Shown here in pieces: positions 34,631-44,951 of a DNA stretch of 64,000 nt (within the stretch, counting starts at the first letter, position 1; each line of letters begins with the position of its first letter). Made by a program: the position numbers and the translations under genes. Under the pieces are notes generated by a model that worked only from the letters and a program-made list of their open reading frames with translations, had not been told where the DNA came from and did no database searches. The stretch is from Daucus carota subsp. sativus. Its lineage: Eukaryota > Streptophyta > Magnoliopsida > Apiales > Apiaceae. The stretch lies in contig NC_030383.2 of assembly GCF_001625215.2 (NCBI RefSeq), positions 6,026,779-6,090,778 on the forward strand, given 5' to 3'.

Positions 34631-37600
34631 AGTTAAAGTTGTAATAAGAACAAGCGGTTACAGAGACACAAGCAAGATTTGAGGATGTGAGCTTATAGAA
34701 TGATAGTGTAAGGAAAAAGTGTGTGTTTTTAGGGAGCCGTAAAATGGAATATCAAGTGGAGGGGAGTAGGAATATTACTATTAAGGAAGGTTGTTGGTCT
34801 CCATTGTTCAAACAGTTGTCTAGTCTACTTGCAAGTCTTTTATAGTGAGACTGTAAACGAGAATCGGAAAATTATGATAATTTTGGGACTCCACAGTAGC
34901 CGTTTTGTGTTGGTACCGATAGTATAGAGTGAATATTTTGAGCAATAACGCTCCGATTCATACTAGGATTATTATACTTCGTCGCGGGCTGAATTTGACT
35001 TCGCAAGCCGTTAATTAAAGACTTTAACAAACAAATAATTTTATTAGAACAAAACAAGTATCGGAACCCAACCGGGACAAATTCTCAAACTGTAAACAAT
35101 CGTAAACTTGATCGTGAAAAGAAGAGTTAAACAGATAATCATTTTGTTTTCAAATGATTAATCAGGATCATATCAACTATTAATGTAAAAGTGCATTCAT
35201 TCTCTCTTCTTCGTCAATTTTACTTGTCTTGTGCAATATTACTGTCTCTTTTAGGGAATGTTGTAATCTGGAAGCAAGATAGTGTTGGTGATATGATAGC
35301 AGTCGTGTTGCTAAATACTAGTGACAAAGATACTTGCTTGAAGTAAGATGTTAATTGTGCGTCCAACAACCCAAGTTAAGTTACAGATGTGCAACTTCAT
35401 CATTTTGCTTAATTTCTTTTAAAAAAACAATAAAATATTTGTGTATATACTATATAGTATATACCGGATGATAATAATGATATGATATTGGATTTATTGA
35501 CTTGGTTAAGCCAAGTGAAATGATAGATGCGATGACCTGGAGCATGTTACGAATAGAGTAAGAAGCACATAGTAGAAGAGGTTAATAGGGGTGAAAGATT
35601 TGACAAGAGAGAACACAGTGTTGAGGCAGAATTCTAGAGTATAGGCAGACAACTATCTGATTTGATTAGAATGTTGCACCAAGTTCCAACGTTATTACCA
35701 TTCTCCAGAACAACTAGCCCATCTAATGGCAATATCAGACACGACCCGAACCCGACCCAAACTCGTAACCCGATTTACTGAGACAAAACCCGAGAGTGAC
35801 CCGAAAATCACCCGTTTTGACACGAAATGGACCCGACATGACCCGAAATTCTAATTTCATTTCTAATAACTTCAATTTTAAGTGATTTTAGCTTGACCCG
35901 AAATCGACTCGAAATTGACCCGATTGCTGACACGAACACGACCCGTTACCCGAAACTGCCACCCCTTACAATAACCAGTCCCTGCGGTGATCCATATTTA
36001 AACTTCGATAATAATACTATTCACTTATACTATTAAGGTTAGAATACAAAAATTAAGAAAAATATATTTAATAACGTGAAAATTTGGTAAATTAATGAAA
36101 ATATTGATAAATTGAAAAAAAAACAGGTGAAACTAGTGATTGAGATTTATTTTTGTAATATAAAATTTTAAATGCAAAAAACTGAGATATTTCCCGATAA
36201 AGAAAGTAATTAAATGGAGGGGACGGAAGAAGTAATTTACAGAATTACTGGATGCATGTAAATGAATTCAAATGCTCGATCCTATTTCATTTACAAGCAT
36301 ACATAAATTGTACCTCTGCTTCCTAGGATATACTTACAAGCATGTATTTTTTTACAACAAAGCACAGTAGGAACAAAGAAAAAGAAACATCAACACATCA
36401 CAGGCAATAGGAATTGAATTGTCACTTTCTTCCACTCTAGTTAAGGAAACTCCACATTTCCACGCACTTTACACTAATGGTAAACTCAACCAACCACACA
36501 GATTTTAGCATTCAATCTATTAACCAGATCCATCAGGTCAATGGTAGCAGTTAGTACTTTCACTTGGCATGGCATGTTCTCTTTTGAGCTCTTTCATTAT
36601 CATATTTCACAGCAATGGAAATATGAATATGTAATATACACACCTACCACATACATATTGCCAACTTTCACACTTGATGATACAGTTTTCATTGAATATG
36701 AAGTTGACATCACATCTTTTATATCTAATTGGTGTTATTTTCGGCCAGGCATATATGGTTTTCCTTTTCAGAAACATGCTAAGGACAGTTTTTGGGCGGT
36801 TCGATTACAAGGATTGTTGTTTTCGTTTATTTTAGGAAATTAAGTGGCCTTCTTCATCCAATTCTTAACACTGCTCTTCAGGTCAACACAGACAAATTTA
36901 TCAAAATGTAAATCAGACGACAAAATCCCTCATATAATTAGCTTAAAGTTGGCAAAACAAGAACAACGATTTTGTTTCAGAAGTGTATGTATTGCAAAAT
37001 AAATATTCTAAAGATAGCACAAACACACATAATGCACTCTACTCAATGAATATGCTACTTCACTTAATTTATATATGTATGTAGTCATGTAGAATGCATA
37101 TAGAAGGTAATGCTCAGAGTTTCGCCACTATATGGATGTTCAAGAAAACAGGAATTCAACAATGACGACTTGGTCCAGAAAAAATGGCCCATCCAACCAC
37201 ATATATCATATATGTAGGTAATGCTTAAAAAGATAGCTCCAGGATTTCTTTTACACTAAAAGGGCGAAGGAGAAAACTGGATATCAGTATAACGACTTTA
37301 GAGAATGCGGTCCATTCAATCTCATGCATGTTCAAGACAACAGATATCGAAACAGAAACCATGTATCAAGAGCAAAACAAATTAAAATCTTAACAGCATT
37401 TTGAAAATTCATAAATTCTCAAATAAAGTTCTGTATAGTCGGTCACAGATATCTTAAATTCATAAATTCTCAGATATCACAGTTTTGTACCAACCGTTTC
37501 TAGCTGCCTTGTCTTGGTTGCCTCCTGCAAGAGAGGGCAGAAAAAAGTACTGTACTGCACATACTATCAAAGATCTGAAACATTGGTGACAAAAGACGAA

Positions 37601-38940
37601 GACGAATAGTATTTGTTACCAATCACTAAAAGAATGACTTTTTTACCCACAGCAAATAGGGCATTTAACTATCATAACCAGGTATTTGTTCAAAACTAAT
37701 GCTTTATAACATTATTTTTAAAGGGGATTGTTTCCAGATTATAAAATTCTTGACCAATAACAATCAAACTCCAGTGACCTGATAAATAAAATTTTAACAT
37801 TTCAGAACCTTGTCTACAGGAAAGCCTAGGATAATACATGTCTTCACATAAACTAGAATTAATAGTTGCTTCAGAATTGATCAATAACAATATTAGTATA
37901 TTACCCTTGTCACCGCATCCTGTTCTTATAAAGCTTCTTCCCCATTGCAGTATAGCCGCTTAAAAGGCGCAAACAAACAAACAGGGATAAACCATAAAAG
38001 GCTTTGGAAGCACAATCATAAGAACTATTTGTTATCTTATAAATAAGAATAATACCTTTTAGAATTTTTTAGGTTTCAAGTTTATACTTAAAGAGAGATT
38101 ACTGCCATGACTATAGAGAGATCACTATTCGAAATTTAATACTGTTTTACTTGAATTCCTCATATAATATACTTTCCCCAGAAATCTTAATTACCCTCAA
38201 CCCCATCCCCCCACCCCCCCACCCCCCCCACCCAAATCATCCTTCTTTCCTTCTTAGCACCCACACCTCGAGCTTCTGCCAAGAAAGTCGTCATTAGTTT
38301 TATCATACAACTTTCAAGAGTGTTCATACTTCATATTCTTCAGTAGGTTCTTAACTGAAGCCATCTCCCCCACCTTATTCGACCTCACTGAACTCTCAGA
38401 CTCATGAATTCACGATCCTAGCAAGATCAGTATTCAGCATATTAACCTAGGCGGGAAAATACTGAATTCACCATATTAACTTTCAGAAGGCTTATCGAAC
38501 AACCTGAAAATTGAATTCAATCTTAAACTTGGTTTAAATGATAAGTCTCTATGATGGCCCTCAGGTTCAAGTTTCAACAAGATTTAAGGTGCTCCACATC
38601 AGAATGTTACATGTTCCTGAATACCTTAATAAGCTTACTTTTCTCAATCCTCAACATGCCCGTTAGCATCTCTTTCCCGAACATTACCACATTTTGGTTG
38701 ATATTACCACATTGCTATCCTAAAGAGCTAATTACAGGTAACAACTAAAATTTGTAGCTGCTGAGTAAACAACTTGCACAGCTTATCAGGAGACTAATAG
38801 AACAAATTTTTTAAAAAATTAGCTCCTGCCTTCATGATAATCTTAAAAAAACCTACAATATATATTTTTAACCTTCAGTCGAGACTTTTTATTTATTTAT
38901 CAAATAGCTTTTCCACACAGCTGGCACGCAACAATGCCAA
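34631..38940. other. Large intergenic region upstream of the AP2-like gene
   Basis: Contains the AP2-like promoter and 5' UTR (34631 to roughly 35200). A block rich in GACCCGAAA/CACGACCCG motifs at 35735-35968, a lone Stowaway-like end near 36215-36230 and a C-rich run at 38203-38234 are the only repeats seen. A 100-codon open frame at 36541-36843 shows no family resemblance and is not annotated as a gene. Confidence 0.5.
35735..35968. repeat. ACCCGA-rich repeat, probable DNA-transposon relic
   Basis: Dense tandem and dispersed CACGACCCG/ACCCGAAAT motifs bounded by TAATGGCAATATC on the left and GAAACTGCCACCCCTTA on the right, which are imperfectly inverted. No target duplication could be confirmed. 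Confidence 0.55.
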
Positions 38941-39147
38941 ACTGGCCCTTACAAGAAACTAACACTTATTTCTCGTTTTGCCCTTCCTAGAACGAATGTC
39001 GATACAATCCCTGGTCTTTTGGGCATTGCCATAAGCACCAGCACCCTTTAGCGCATTGATTGCTACAGATGTTTTATTGACGCCCTTCCTGGAATCACAA
39101 TGACAAGACGAAGCTCCGGAATCGATTAAAATGCAAAGTGACCACAC
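38941..39147 (-). pseudogene. Ribosomal protein L4 (RPL4/uL4) gene fragment
   Basis: The minus-strand frame includes NKTSVAINALKGAGAYGNAQ and KTRDCIDIRSRKGKTRN, which aligns with the KTSAAIKVLKQIGAY / IRSGKGKMRNRR region of eukaryotic RPL4 as I remember it. A stop occurs right after RNKC (where functional genes read RNRRY), and GGGCCAGTT just beyond looks like the next codons in a shifted frame. About 50 codons survive; no flanking RPL4 exons were seen. It is interpreted as a decayed retrocopy or transposon-captured scrap. Confidence 0.6.
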
Positions 39148-39226
39148 GCCTTAACCAGAGACAAACCGAAGAAGACAGCAGTTACAAAAGCAACTGTGAG
39201 TATCATCTGGTTCTTATCGGTCTCCA

Positions 39227-40165
39227 GTGCCATTAACGCAAATCCTCGTCAATGCAAACATTTTCCGCCACCACAGCACATATTTTAGAGGAACCCTAAC
39301 CTGTTTGGTTGGTTCTACCACAGCATGGCTGGTTCCACAGGACTTGGTGGAGTTATTTGACATTTGGCTTGAACAAAGCCGACAACATCTGAAGGATGGA
39401 GCAACCCTGCTGGCAGCTAACAGAATGGAGTTTGTGGCTGCAACTAAATGTCAACAAGAGGGCAAGATGTTGCAACAGAGGGTATTTGTGGAGGCACAGA
39501 GATGAAAGGGAAATAAAGATGAGCTATGGTTTTTTGTTTGTTTATATGAAGGAGGTGAACTTCATAAAGTAATATTGGTAACCGGATTTGTTCTTTTTAT
39601 GGCTCTTCTTCAGCCTAGTTATGATGAAGATGGAGCAAGTAATTGGGTAAAACCACAGAGAGATATTATTAAGGTGACAGTTGATGCAACCATTTTTGAA
39701 GATCGAGAAGAGATTGCTGCTGGGATAGTGGCTAGAGATTGCTCTGGTGACCTATTACATGCTCAAACAAAAGTGTACAAAGGGTTGAAATCTGCAGAAT
39801 GGACGGAGGCTATAGCAGTGAAGGAAGCTTTGAGTTGGAGTGACAGGAGTAAATGGAAGCAAATCGAGATAGAGTCTGATTGCCTGGTGGTTATACAGGC
39901 TATCAGAAGTAGAGTCCCCCTGAGATCTCCTCTTGGAAAGGAAATTGAAAGCTGTCGGAGGCTCTTTGGTCAAAGAAACGACGTTAAGTTGCATTTTATT
40001 AAACAGTTTGCAAATAGTGCCGCCCACCAGTTAGCTAGGGTAGCATATTTATATCCAGATCGTAGTTTTGATAGAAATTCTATCCCTAGTATTGTGATGA
40101 ATTGTATTGTGGAAGATTGCGCAAGTTAATAAAATCTCTCCCTTTCCGTCAAAAAAAAAAAAGAA
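39227..40165 (+). pseudogene. 5'-truncated LINE retrotransposon with RNase H domain remnant
   Basis: A frame open from 39227 to 40129 is broken only by a TGA at 39503. The upstream part (DIWLEQSRQHLKDGATLLAA) resembles the region between reverse transcriptase and RNase H of plant LINEs. From 39640 it encodes a plant LINE RNase H-like domain: KPQRDIIKVTVDATIF, AAGIVARDCSGDLLHAQTKV, EAIAVKEALSW, IEIESDCLVVIQAI, and FIKQFANSAAHQLARVA. It ends ...VEDCAS-stop, followed within 25 bases by a poly-A run at 40152-40163, as expected for a LINE 3' end. The truncated 5' boundary near 39200 is not resolved. Confidence 0.78.
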
Positions 40166-40497
40166 GAAAGAATCCTATGCACTCTAATGTGTTATTTTTC
40201 ACATTTGGGCCATGATTTAAAAATAAATAAAATCTTCATCATTCCTTAATATATTACTAGTTATTTTTGGTCTCTCGCTTTAGACAGTAATAAAAAGAAT
40301 ATATTTCGATATCATTGTTCATTGAAATAGATGGACATTCAGAATCAAATATAAATATATAGGATCCTACTCTAGTACAAACCTCTTTAAATAAAAACTA
40401 CAAACTAAAATAATACAACGCGCATATATAGTGTATTACTCTGGTACAAACTACTAAATACAAACTAAAATATAAACCAATACTTTTAAAATAAGGG

Positions 40498-40760
40498 GTA
40501 GGTTTGTGGGCCCCAAGAACGAACCCCGAGGCGGGCCTTGACAAGGCCTAGGTGGGGCCTAGTGGACGGGGGTGGGACCTAGTGGGAAGGAAGGAGGTGT
40601 GGTCAAGTATTAGCTCTTCCCTCTGGGGCTTGTCCGGAGCCTTAGTGAGGCTTTAGTGGACTCAAGGTGGAATGAGTGGTGGAATGAGTGCAGTGGAATC
40701 GGGGGTGGACCCCGGGTGGGTGGTGTGATGTAGGGGGTGGGTGTCTGGGTGATGAAATCT
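40498..40760. repeat. G-rich, GGGG-run block
   Basis: Roughly 260 bp that is G-rich on the plus strand in an otherwise AT-rich setting, with variants of GGGGCCTAGTGG and GTGGGACCTAGTGGG near 40545-40590 and runs such as GGGGGTGGAC and GTAGGGGGTGGGTG near 40700-40745. It has potential for G-quadruplex formation. Confidence 0.75.
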
Positions 40761-40818
40761 AGGGGTTGGGTGATGTCATATAGGACTAGTTTCTTTTAGT
40801 ATGTATCTGATCACAAGG

Positions 40819-40820
<2 letters not shown>

Positions 40821-40882
<62 letters not shown>
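40821..40882. repeat. (AT)n microsatellite
   Basis: About 31 uninterrupted AT units just downstream of the G-rich block. Confidence 0.97.
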
Positions 40883-40886
<4 letters not shown>

Positions 40887-41389
40887 GTTCGACCCTAAAT
40901 TAATAAATGTTCTACACCTAGGGAATGTACCAATTGACAAAAGTTTACATTTAACAGTCATCCTCTAGAGAAAATGGGAAAACAAAATTTCAAAAAAGCA
41001 TAAAAAAATTGCAACCAAATAAATCATATACCGGAAGGAAATCACGGATCAAAAAATATTATGGGAGATGATCAGCAGTAATACCTAATATCGTTGGTGT
41101 AACATTAAGTTGCATGACCGCCTTAAATGAAGTGAACTTCAGCCACAAGCAATATAGTATGAATGTAAATAGAGCACTATCAAGACATCAATGATAACCT
41201 CCTAGTAATCTATGACCACAAAAGATAATTCTATAAGAAATTTTGATCTTTGGTTACAACTTACAAGCTATGATCATAAATTCTTAACTAATCATCCAAT
41301 ACTAAAACAGTTCAGCATAAAAACCATTCATATCACAATTACCTCTTTTCAAAGTTACCAGCACCTTCACAACCATTGTTGTGGCTTCA

Positions 41390-42592
41390 TTAATCTTCAT
41401 CATCATCAGAACTTGCCTCGTCGCTGGTATAATCACTATCATCTTCAATGTCGAGCTGAACATGCCGAACTTGTATTGGCTCAGGTGCCTTAGATATCCC
41501 TGGAGCAATAATCGGCCGTGCTGGTTGCTCATCCACCCGCGAGGGACCAGAAATGGAATCCAATGGGGGGAGTGCAACTGGATCTCCAGGCTTCCATCCA
41601 GGTGGAGGAATGATAGGCAGCTCGACAGGCATTCCAGGCTTCCATCCTGAAGGTATTACAAAATTCGGAGGAATCATGCCTTGCATTGTGGCCATATTAG
41701 CGAGTGCAGATTCAGATGGCTGAGCTGCAGGGGATTGAATTAATGGCTCAATCATTGCCTCCTTATCTTCTACTGTCCTGGATATACCAACATCCAGATC
41801 GGCAAAAGCATACAATTGAGATGCACGCATTTGCTCCTCCTGCGGGGCAGGTGGGAGTGCTCCACGGAGTGGAACTTGCCCCGCTCCAAATTCTGGCGGC
41901 GCAAACGTTGTGTAGCTTATTCTGTGTGCATATGATAAAATATCATTCACCTTTATCCGAGTTGCAATGGATGTGGTATAACTTTCATCATCATTACCAT
42001 CCAGCTTTGAGCGCTTGAGGCGACGATAATCAGAATAATCATCAACAAGTTCATCAAGAACCTGCTCGGCTTCTCTAAGTTTATTAGCAAACCCAAGAAT
42101 TGCAGAATCTTTAACCCGAATCTCACGATTTATTTTCTGCTTAGCATCTTGAAGATCAAGAATTTCTTGAAGTTCGGCAACCGCTTCAAAGAGCTGGGTC
42201 TGAAGAGTAGTAAACAAGGCAATAATTTCTTTAGCTGAAGACGGCGATGAGTCTAACGGAACTGGCGCCAAGGATTGGGTCTGTGACGATAGAAAAGAAG
42301 GGAGTGATCCACGAAAGGCACTCAGCCAATGAGAACGATTAGGCGAAACTTCAAAGAGTCTCGACGCTAGGGATGCCATCTGTACAAGAAGAGACTGGGC
42401 TCTAGGGAGTGGGGGAAGGAGCGGAAGCAATGCCGAAGAGGTAATGGTAACAGCTGCACTCCCGGTGTTCGATTGTTGATGAGAGTGATGAGATTGGACA
42501 ACTTGTGAGGACGAGAATTTGGGAGGAGCAGGTGAGTTCGGATTGGGCAAACCAAGCCTAGCAGGTGACTGAATAGGTACATTTTGAAGCAT
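41390..42592 (-). CDS. MED4: Mediator complex subunit 4
   Basis: Single coding exon of 400 residues starting MLQNVPIQSPARLGLPNPNS; the in-frame ATG at 42670 lies inside the 5'-UTR intron and is not the likely start. A Pro/Ser/Gln-rich N-terminus is followed by a helical, coiled-coil-prone core at about 120-195 (EIIALFTTLQTQLFEAVAEL, QEILDLQDAKQKINREIRVK, AEQVLDELVDDYSDYRRLKR) and the MED4 block KVNDILSYAHRISYTTFAPP. The C-terminal part is proline-rich (SGWKPGMPVELPIIPPPGWK) and ends in an acidic Ser/Asp tail. MED4 (Arabidopsis At5g02850, about 426 residues) is a middle-module subunit joining MED9 and MED7/21 in the coactivator that links transcription factors to RNA polymerase II. A 5'-UTR intron at 42603-42918 has canonical borders. 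The gene is divergent from the NAC-like gene. Confidence 0.95.
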   Translation of the reverse strand: MLQNVPIQSPARLGLPNPNSPAPPKFSSSQVVQSHHSHQQSNTGSAAVTITSSALLPLLPPLPRAQSLLVQMASLASRLFEVSPNRSHWLSAFRGSLPSFLSSQTQSLAPVPLDSSPSSAKEIIALFTTLQTQLFEAVAELQEILDLQDAKQKINREIRVKDSAILGFANKLREAEQVLDELVDDYSDYRRLKRSKLDGNDDESYTTSIATRIKVNDILSYAHRISYTTFAPPEFGAGQVPLRGALPPAPQEEQMRASQLYAFADLDVGISRTVEDKEAMIEPLIQSPAAQPSESALANMATMQGMIPPNFVIPSGWKPGMPVELPIIPPPGWKPGDPVALPPLDSISGPSRVDEQPARPIIAPGISKAPEPIQVRHVQLDIEDDSDYTSDEASSDDDED

Positions 42593-42602
42593 TTTCGATT
42601 TC

Positions 42603-42918
42603 CTGAACATCAACAGTACACTCCACAATTCAAAATCTCGACATAGAAATACATTACCACAATCTATCATAATAATTACCTAAACTATTGACAATTAAAC
42701 TAATCGAAACCTAGGGTTTCGAAAACTTTTAACATCACAAACGAAAGTTCAGCTAAAATTAATTATAAATATGAATAAATATAGAAGGCCATTACAGCAA
42801 TTGGATTACAAACAGGTGTGTGTATCAATATATTGGAAAAGGAACCCAAATGAATAGATCATTGAACAGTAGCACATATAATTAGAAAAATAGAGGCGCG
42901 TGGAAAGAAAGCGTATAC
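42603..42918 (-). other. MED4: 5'-UTR intron of MED4
   Basis: On the gene strand the upstream exon ends ...TAGTCACAG before GTATACGC, and the intron ends ...GATGTTCAG just before GAAATCGAAA and the start codon at 42592. The short first exon would lie between about 42919 and 43020. Confidence 0.75.
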
Positions 42919-43859
42919 CTGTGACTAGTCTCCGGTGCCTAGAGTTGCCGGCGGCGAATGTCCGGCGAATCAAAACGATTAGTAACTAGTAAGACCTCGA
43001 GTCCGATGGTCTAGTTGATGTTTTTCACTTGTGCTGTTGTGCATCTGTTTGTTTGGAGAAAATCACTGTTTGTTTGTTTTCTCTCCCTATTTTTTTAAAT
43101 TAAAAATTGCTACAAATGATTTTATGATTTTCTATCACCTTTATTGAATTTAATTATCTTGCAATCAAGTTGAAACAAACATCATAATATAAACATGAAC
43201 TATTTTTTCGTGTAAAGAAATTTTATTGAAATTCTGAATAGAATCAAATGATATATTTGAATACAAAAATAAATTTTAATTTTAATTAAAATCTATGACT
43301 TCAAATACTCGTATAAACTGAACATATAAAATGATAATTTAAATGATGTTTTTTGAAATTTAAAATTTGTATGAAATACACTGTCCTATTCTGTTGACTC
43401 GTTTATACCCCTAAACTCATATTATAGTTTCAATTAAATATTAATATAACATCTTATTTAAACAATATTTTAATATTTCATTAATTTTTTATATAATATG
43501 TTAAAATTCATATTTCTTTATTTTTATTTTATTTTTTATATGTAATATATTAACTTGAAATTATCTAAATTATTAAGATTACATAAGTACATATATTGTA
43601 TAAACTATAAAGTATAAATCAAACGTGCGCAAGTATGATGAACCCTGCTAAACAAGACAGGGATGGAAACACCAACGTTCGACAGGGGTTTCCTTACCTG
43701 GCACCAAGCTATATCTATAAAATCAGAAAATCAGATATAAAGAGCGAAGAATCCACATTGTTATGATTACAACTTCTTTCAAGTTTCTATATCTGTTTAC
43801 AACAACTCTACTGTTCTTTGCAAGAAGCGCTTGAGTTTGAGTGTGTAAAAACCAAGATA
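42919..43859. other. Divergent promoter region MED4 / NAC-like gene
   Basis: The MED4 first exon and promoter occupy the left end. The rest is AT-rich with NAC-gene promoter and 5' UTR at the right. No elements were assigned. Confidence 0.45.
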
Positions 43860-44951
43860 ATGGGAGATGATGATGAAACAAGGAGTGGGTGGAGGTTTGA
43901 TCCCTTCGATCAAGAATTAATCGCTGATTATCTCAAGCCCAGGATTACCAGAAAACAATTCTCATGCACTCTTGTCAAGAACAGAGAAGTGTATGGCCCT
44001 TGTTCCAATCCATGGCAAGTTTTTGATCCCAACGATGAATGTTGGCTCAAGTCCCCTCGTATTAAACCCTCTCAGAAGTACATGTTTGTGTTCACCAGAT
44101 TGTCGAAACTATCAAGCAGTGCTGCTTCCAAAAACACCTCCAAAAAAGCGGGGTGTGGGACTTGGGTTGGCAAGACAAGTCGGAAGAAAATCAGGGATGA
44201 TAAGGGCGATTTGATTGGCGAGAGCAGATATTTGGTGTTTGAAATCAATGAGACTCATTCTGCAGCACTTGGGGTGGGGGTTGATTTGAATAAACTCGGT
44301 TCGTATACAATGCATGAGTATCGATTGAGTGGCATTAATGAACCCCTCAATTCTGCTGAGGATACTGTTGTTATTTGTAAAATCACTCACGATTCTTCTA
44401 AGACTCCCACTATTGCTCTCAAGTCGGGTGCCACAATGGCTAATTGTGTTTCTGGAAGTACTAGTGAAGCTCGATTTAAAGAAGACAGCGACAAAAATCT
44501 TGGGGGAACCAGTCTGACAACAGATTATCTGACTAAAGTAGATGGTGCTGTTTGTGATGATCTTGATGGAAGAAATACTCTGACTTTAGAAAATCTGATC
44601 GCGGTGGATAATGTTGAGGAAAGCGGGATTGTAACTTCACAAAGTTTGGCTGTGATAAACAGTGATGTTGGTGAATTGTATGCACCTCTAGATTACAATG
44701 ATCTTTCAGTTTGGGATGATCTAGATATCAATGATCTTTCAGTTTGGGATGATTGTGGTGGGGGTTTCGGTCTTGATGACCTCCCTAGCGGAGATTTTTG
44801 TTTGGATGAGCTAGGTAGTTATGACACAGAATCGATTATGGCATGTCTGGATTTTAATCACCAAGAGGAGCCTGTTGAAAACAGCAAACCTGGGAAAAGA
44901 AAATTTGAAGACAAAGAGAACTCATGCCTGAACAAGAAGAGCTGTCTCTAG
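43860..44951 (+). CDS. Divergent, intronless NAC-domain protein
   Basis: Single exon, 363 residues from the ATG at 43860 (MGDDDETRSGWRFDPFDQEL). The NAC subdomains are recognisable in order but diverged: A (GWRFDPFDQELIADYLKPRI), B/C (VYGPCSNPWQVFDPNDECWL and KYMFVFTRLSKL), D (GTWVGKTSRKKIRDDKGDLI then SRYLVFEI) and the terminal LGSYTMHEYRLSG, ending near residue 155. The C-terminal region is acidic and contains a duplicated NDLSVWDD motif (44697-44720 and 44730-44753), a plausible activation segment. It ends in a basic KRKF...NKKSCL. Typical NAC genes have two introns in the domain; this one has none, which could reflect a retrocopied lineage or a known intronless NAC subgroup. DNA binding is inferred from the family. 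Confidence 0.85.
   Translation: MGDDDETRSGWRFDPFDQELIADYLKPRITRKQFSCTLVKNREVYGPCSNPWQVFDPNDECWLKSPRIKPSQKYMFVFTRLSKLSSSAASKNTSKKAGCGTWVGKTSRKKIRDDKGDLIGESRYLVFEINETHSAALGVGVDLNKLGSYTMHEYRLSGINEPLNSAEDTVVICKITHDSSKTPTIALKSGATMANCVSGSTSEARFKEDSDKNLGGTSLTTDYLTKVDGAVCDDLDGRNTLTLENLIAVDNVEESGIVTSQSLAVINSDVGELYAPLDYNDLSVWDDLDINDLSVWDDCGGGFGLDDLPSGDFCLDELGSYDTESIMACLDFNHQEEPVENSKPGKRKFEDKENSCLNKKSCL

Larger units (their letters stand above)
40166..41389. other. Intergenic with G-rich block and (AT)n
   Basis: AT-rich flank to 40495, a strand-asymmetric G-rich block at 40498-40760, an (AT)n run at 40821-40882, then AT-rich sequence that should include the MED4 3' UTR. No gene is seen. Confidence 0.55.

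Noticed and set aside
36541-36843. 100-codon open frame on plus
   Set aside because: No recognisable domain, unusual composition and no flanking gene structure. It is likely chance in AT-rich DNA.
42593-42670. 26-codon N-terminal extension of MED4
   Set aside because: It overlaps a well-formed 3' splice site and 5'-UTR intron, and the conserved protein starts at MLQN.
43818-43859. 14-codon N-terminal extension of the NAC-like protein
   Set aside because: The frame there begins with TTG, not ATG; the first ATG is at 43860.
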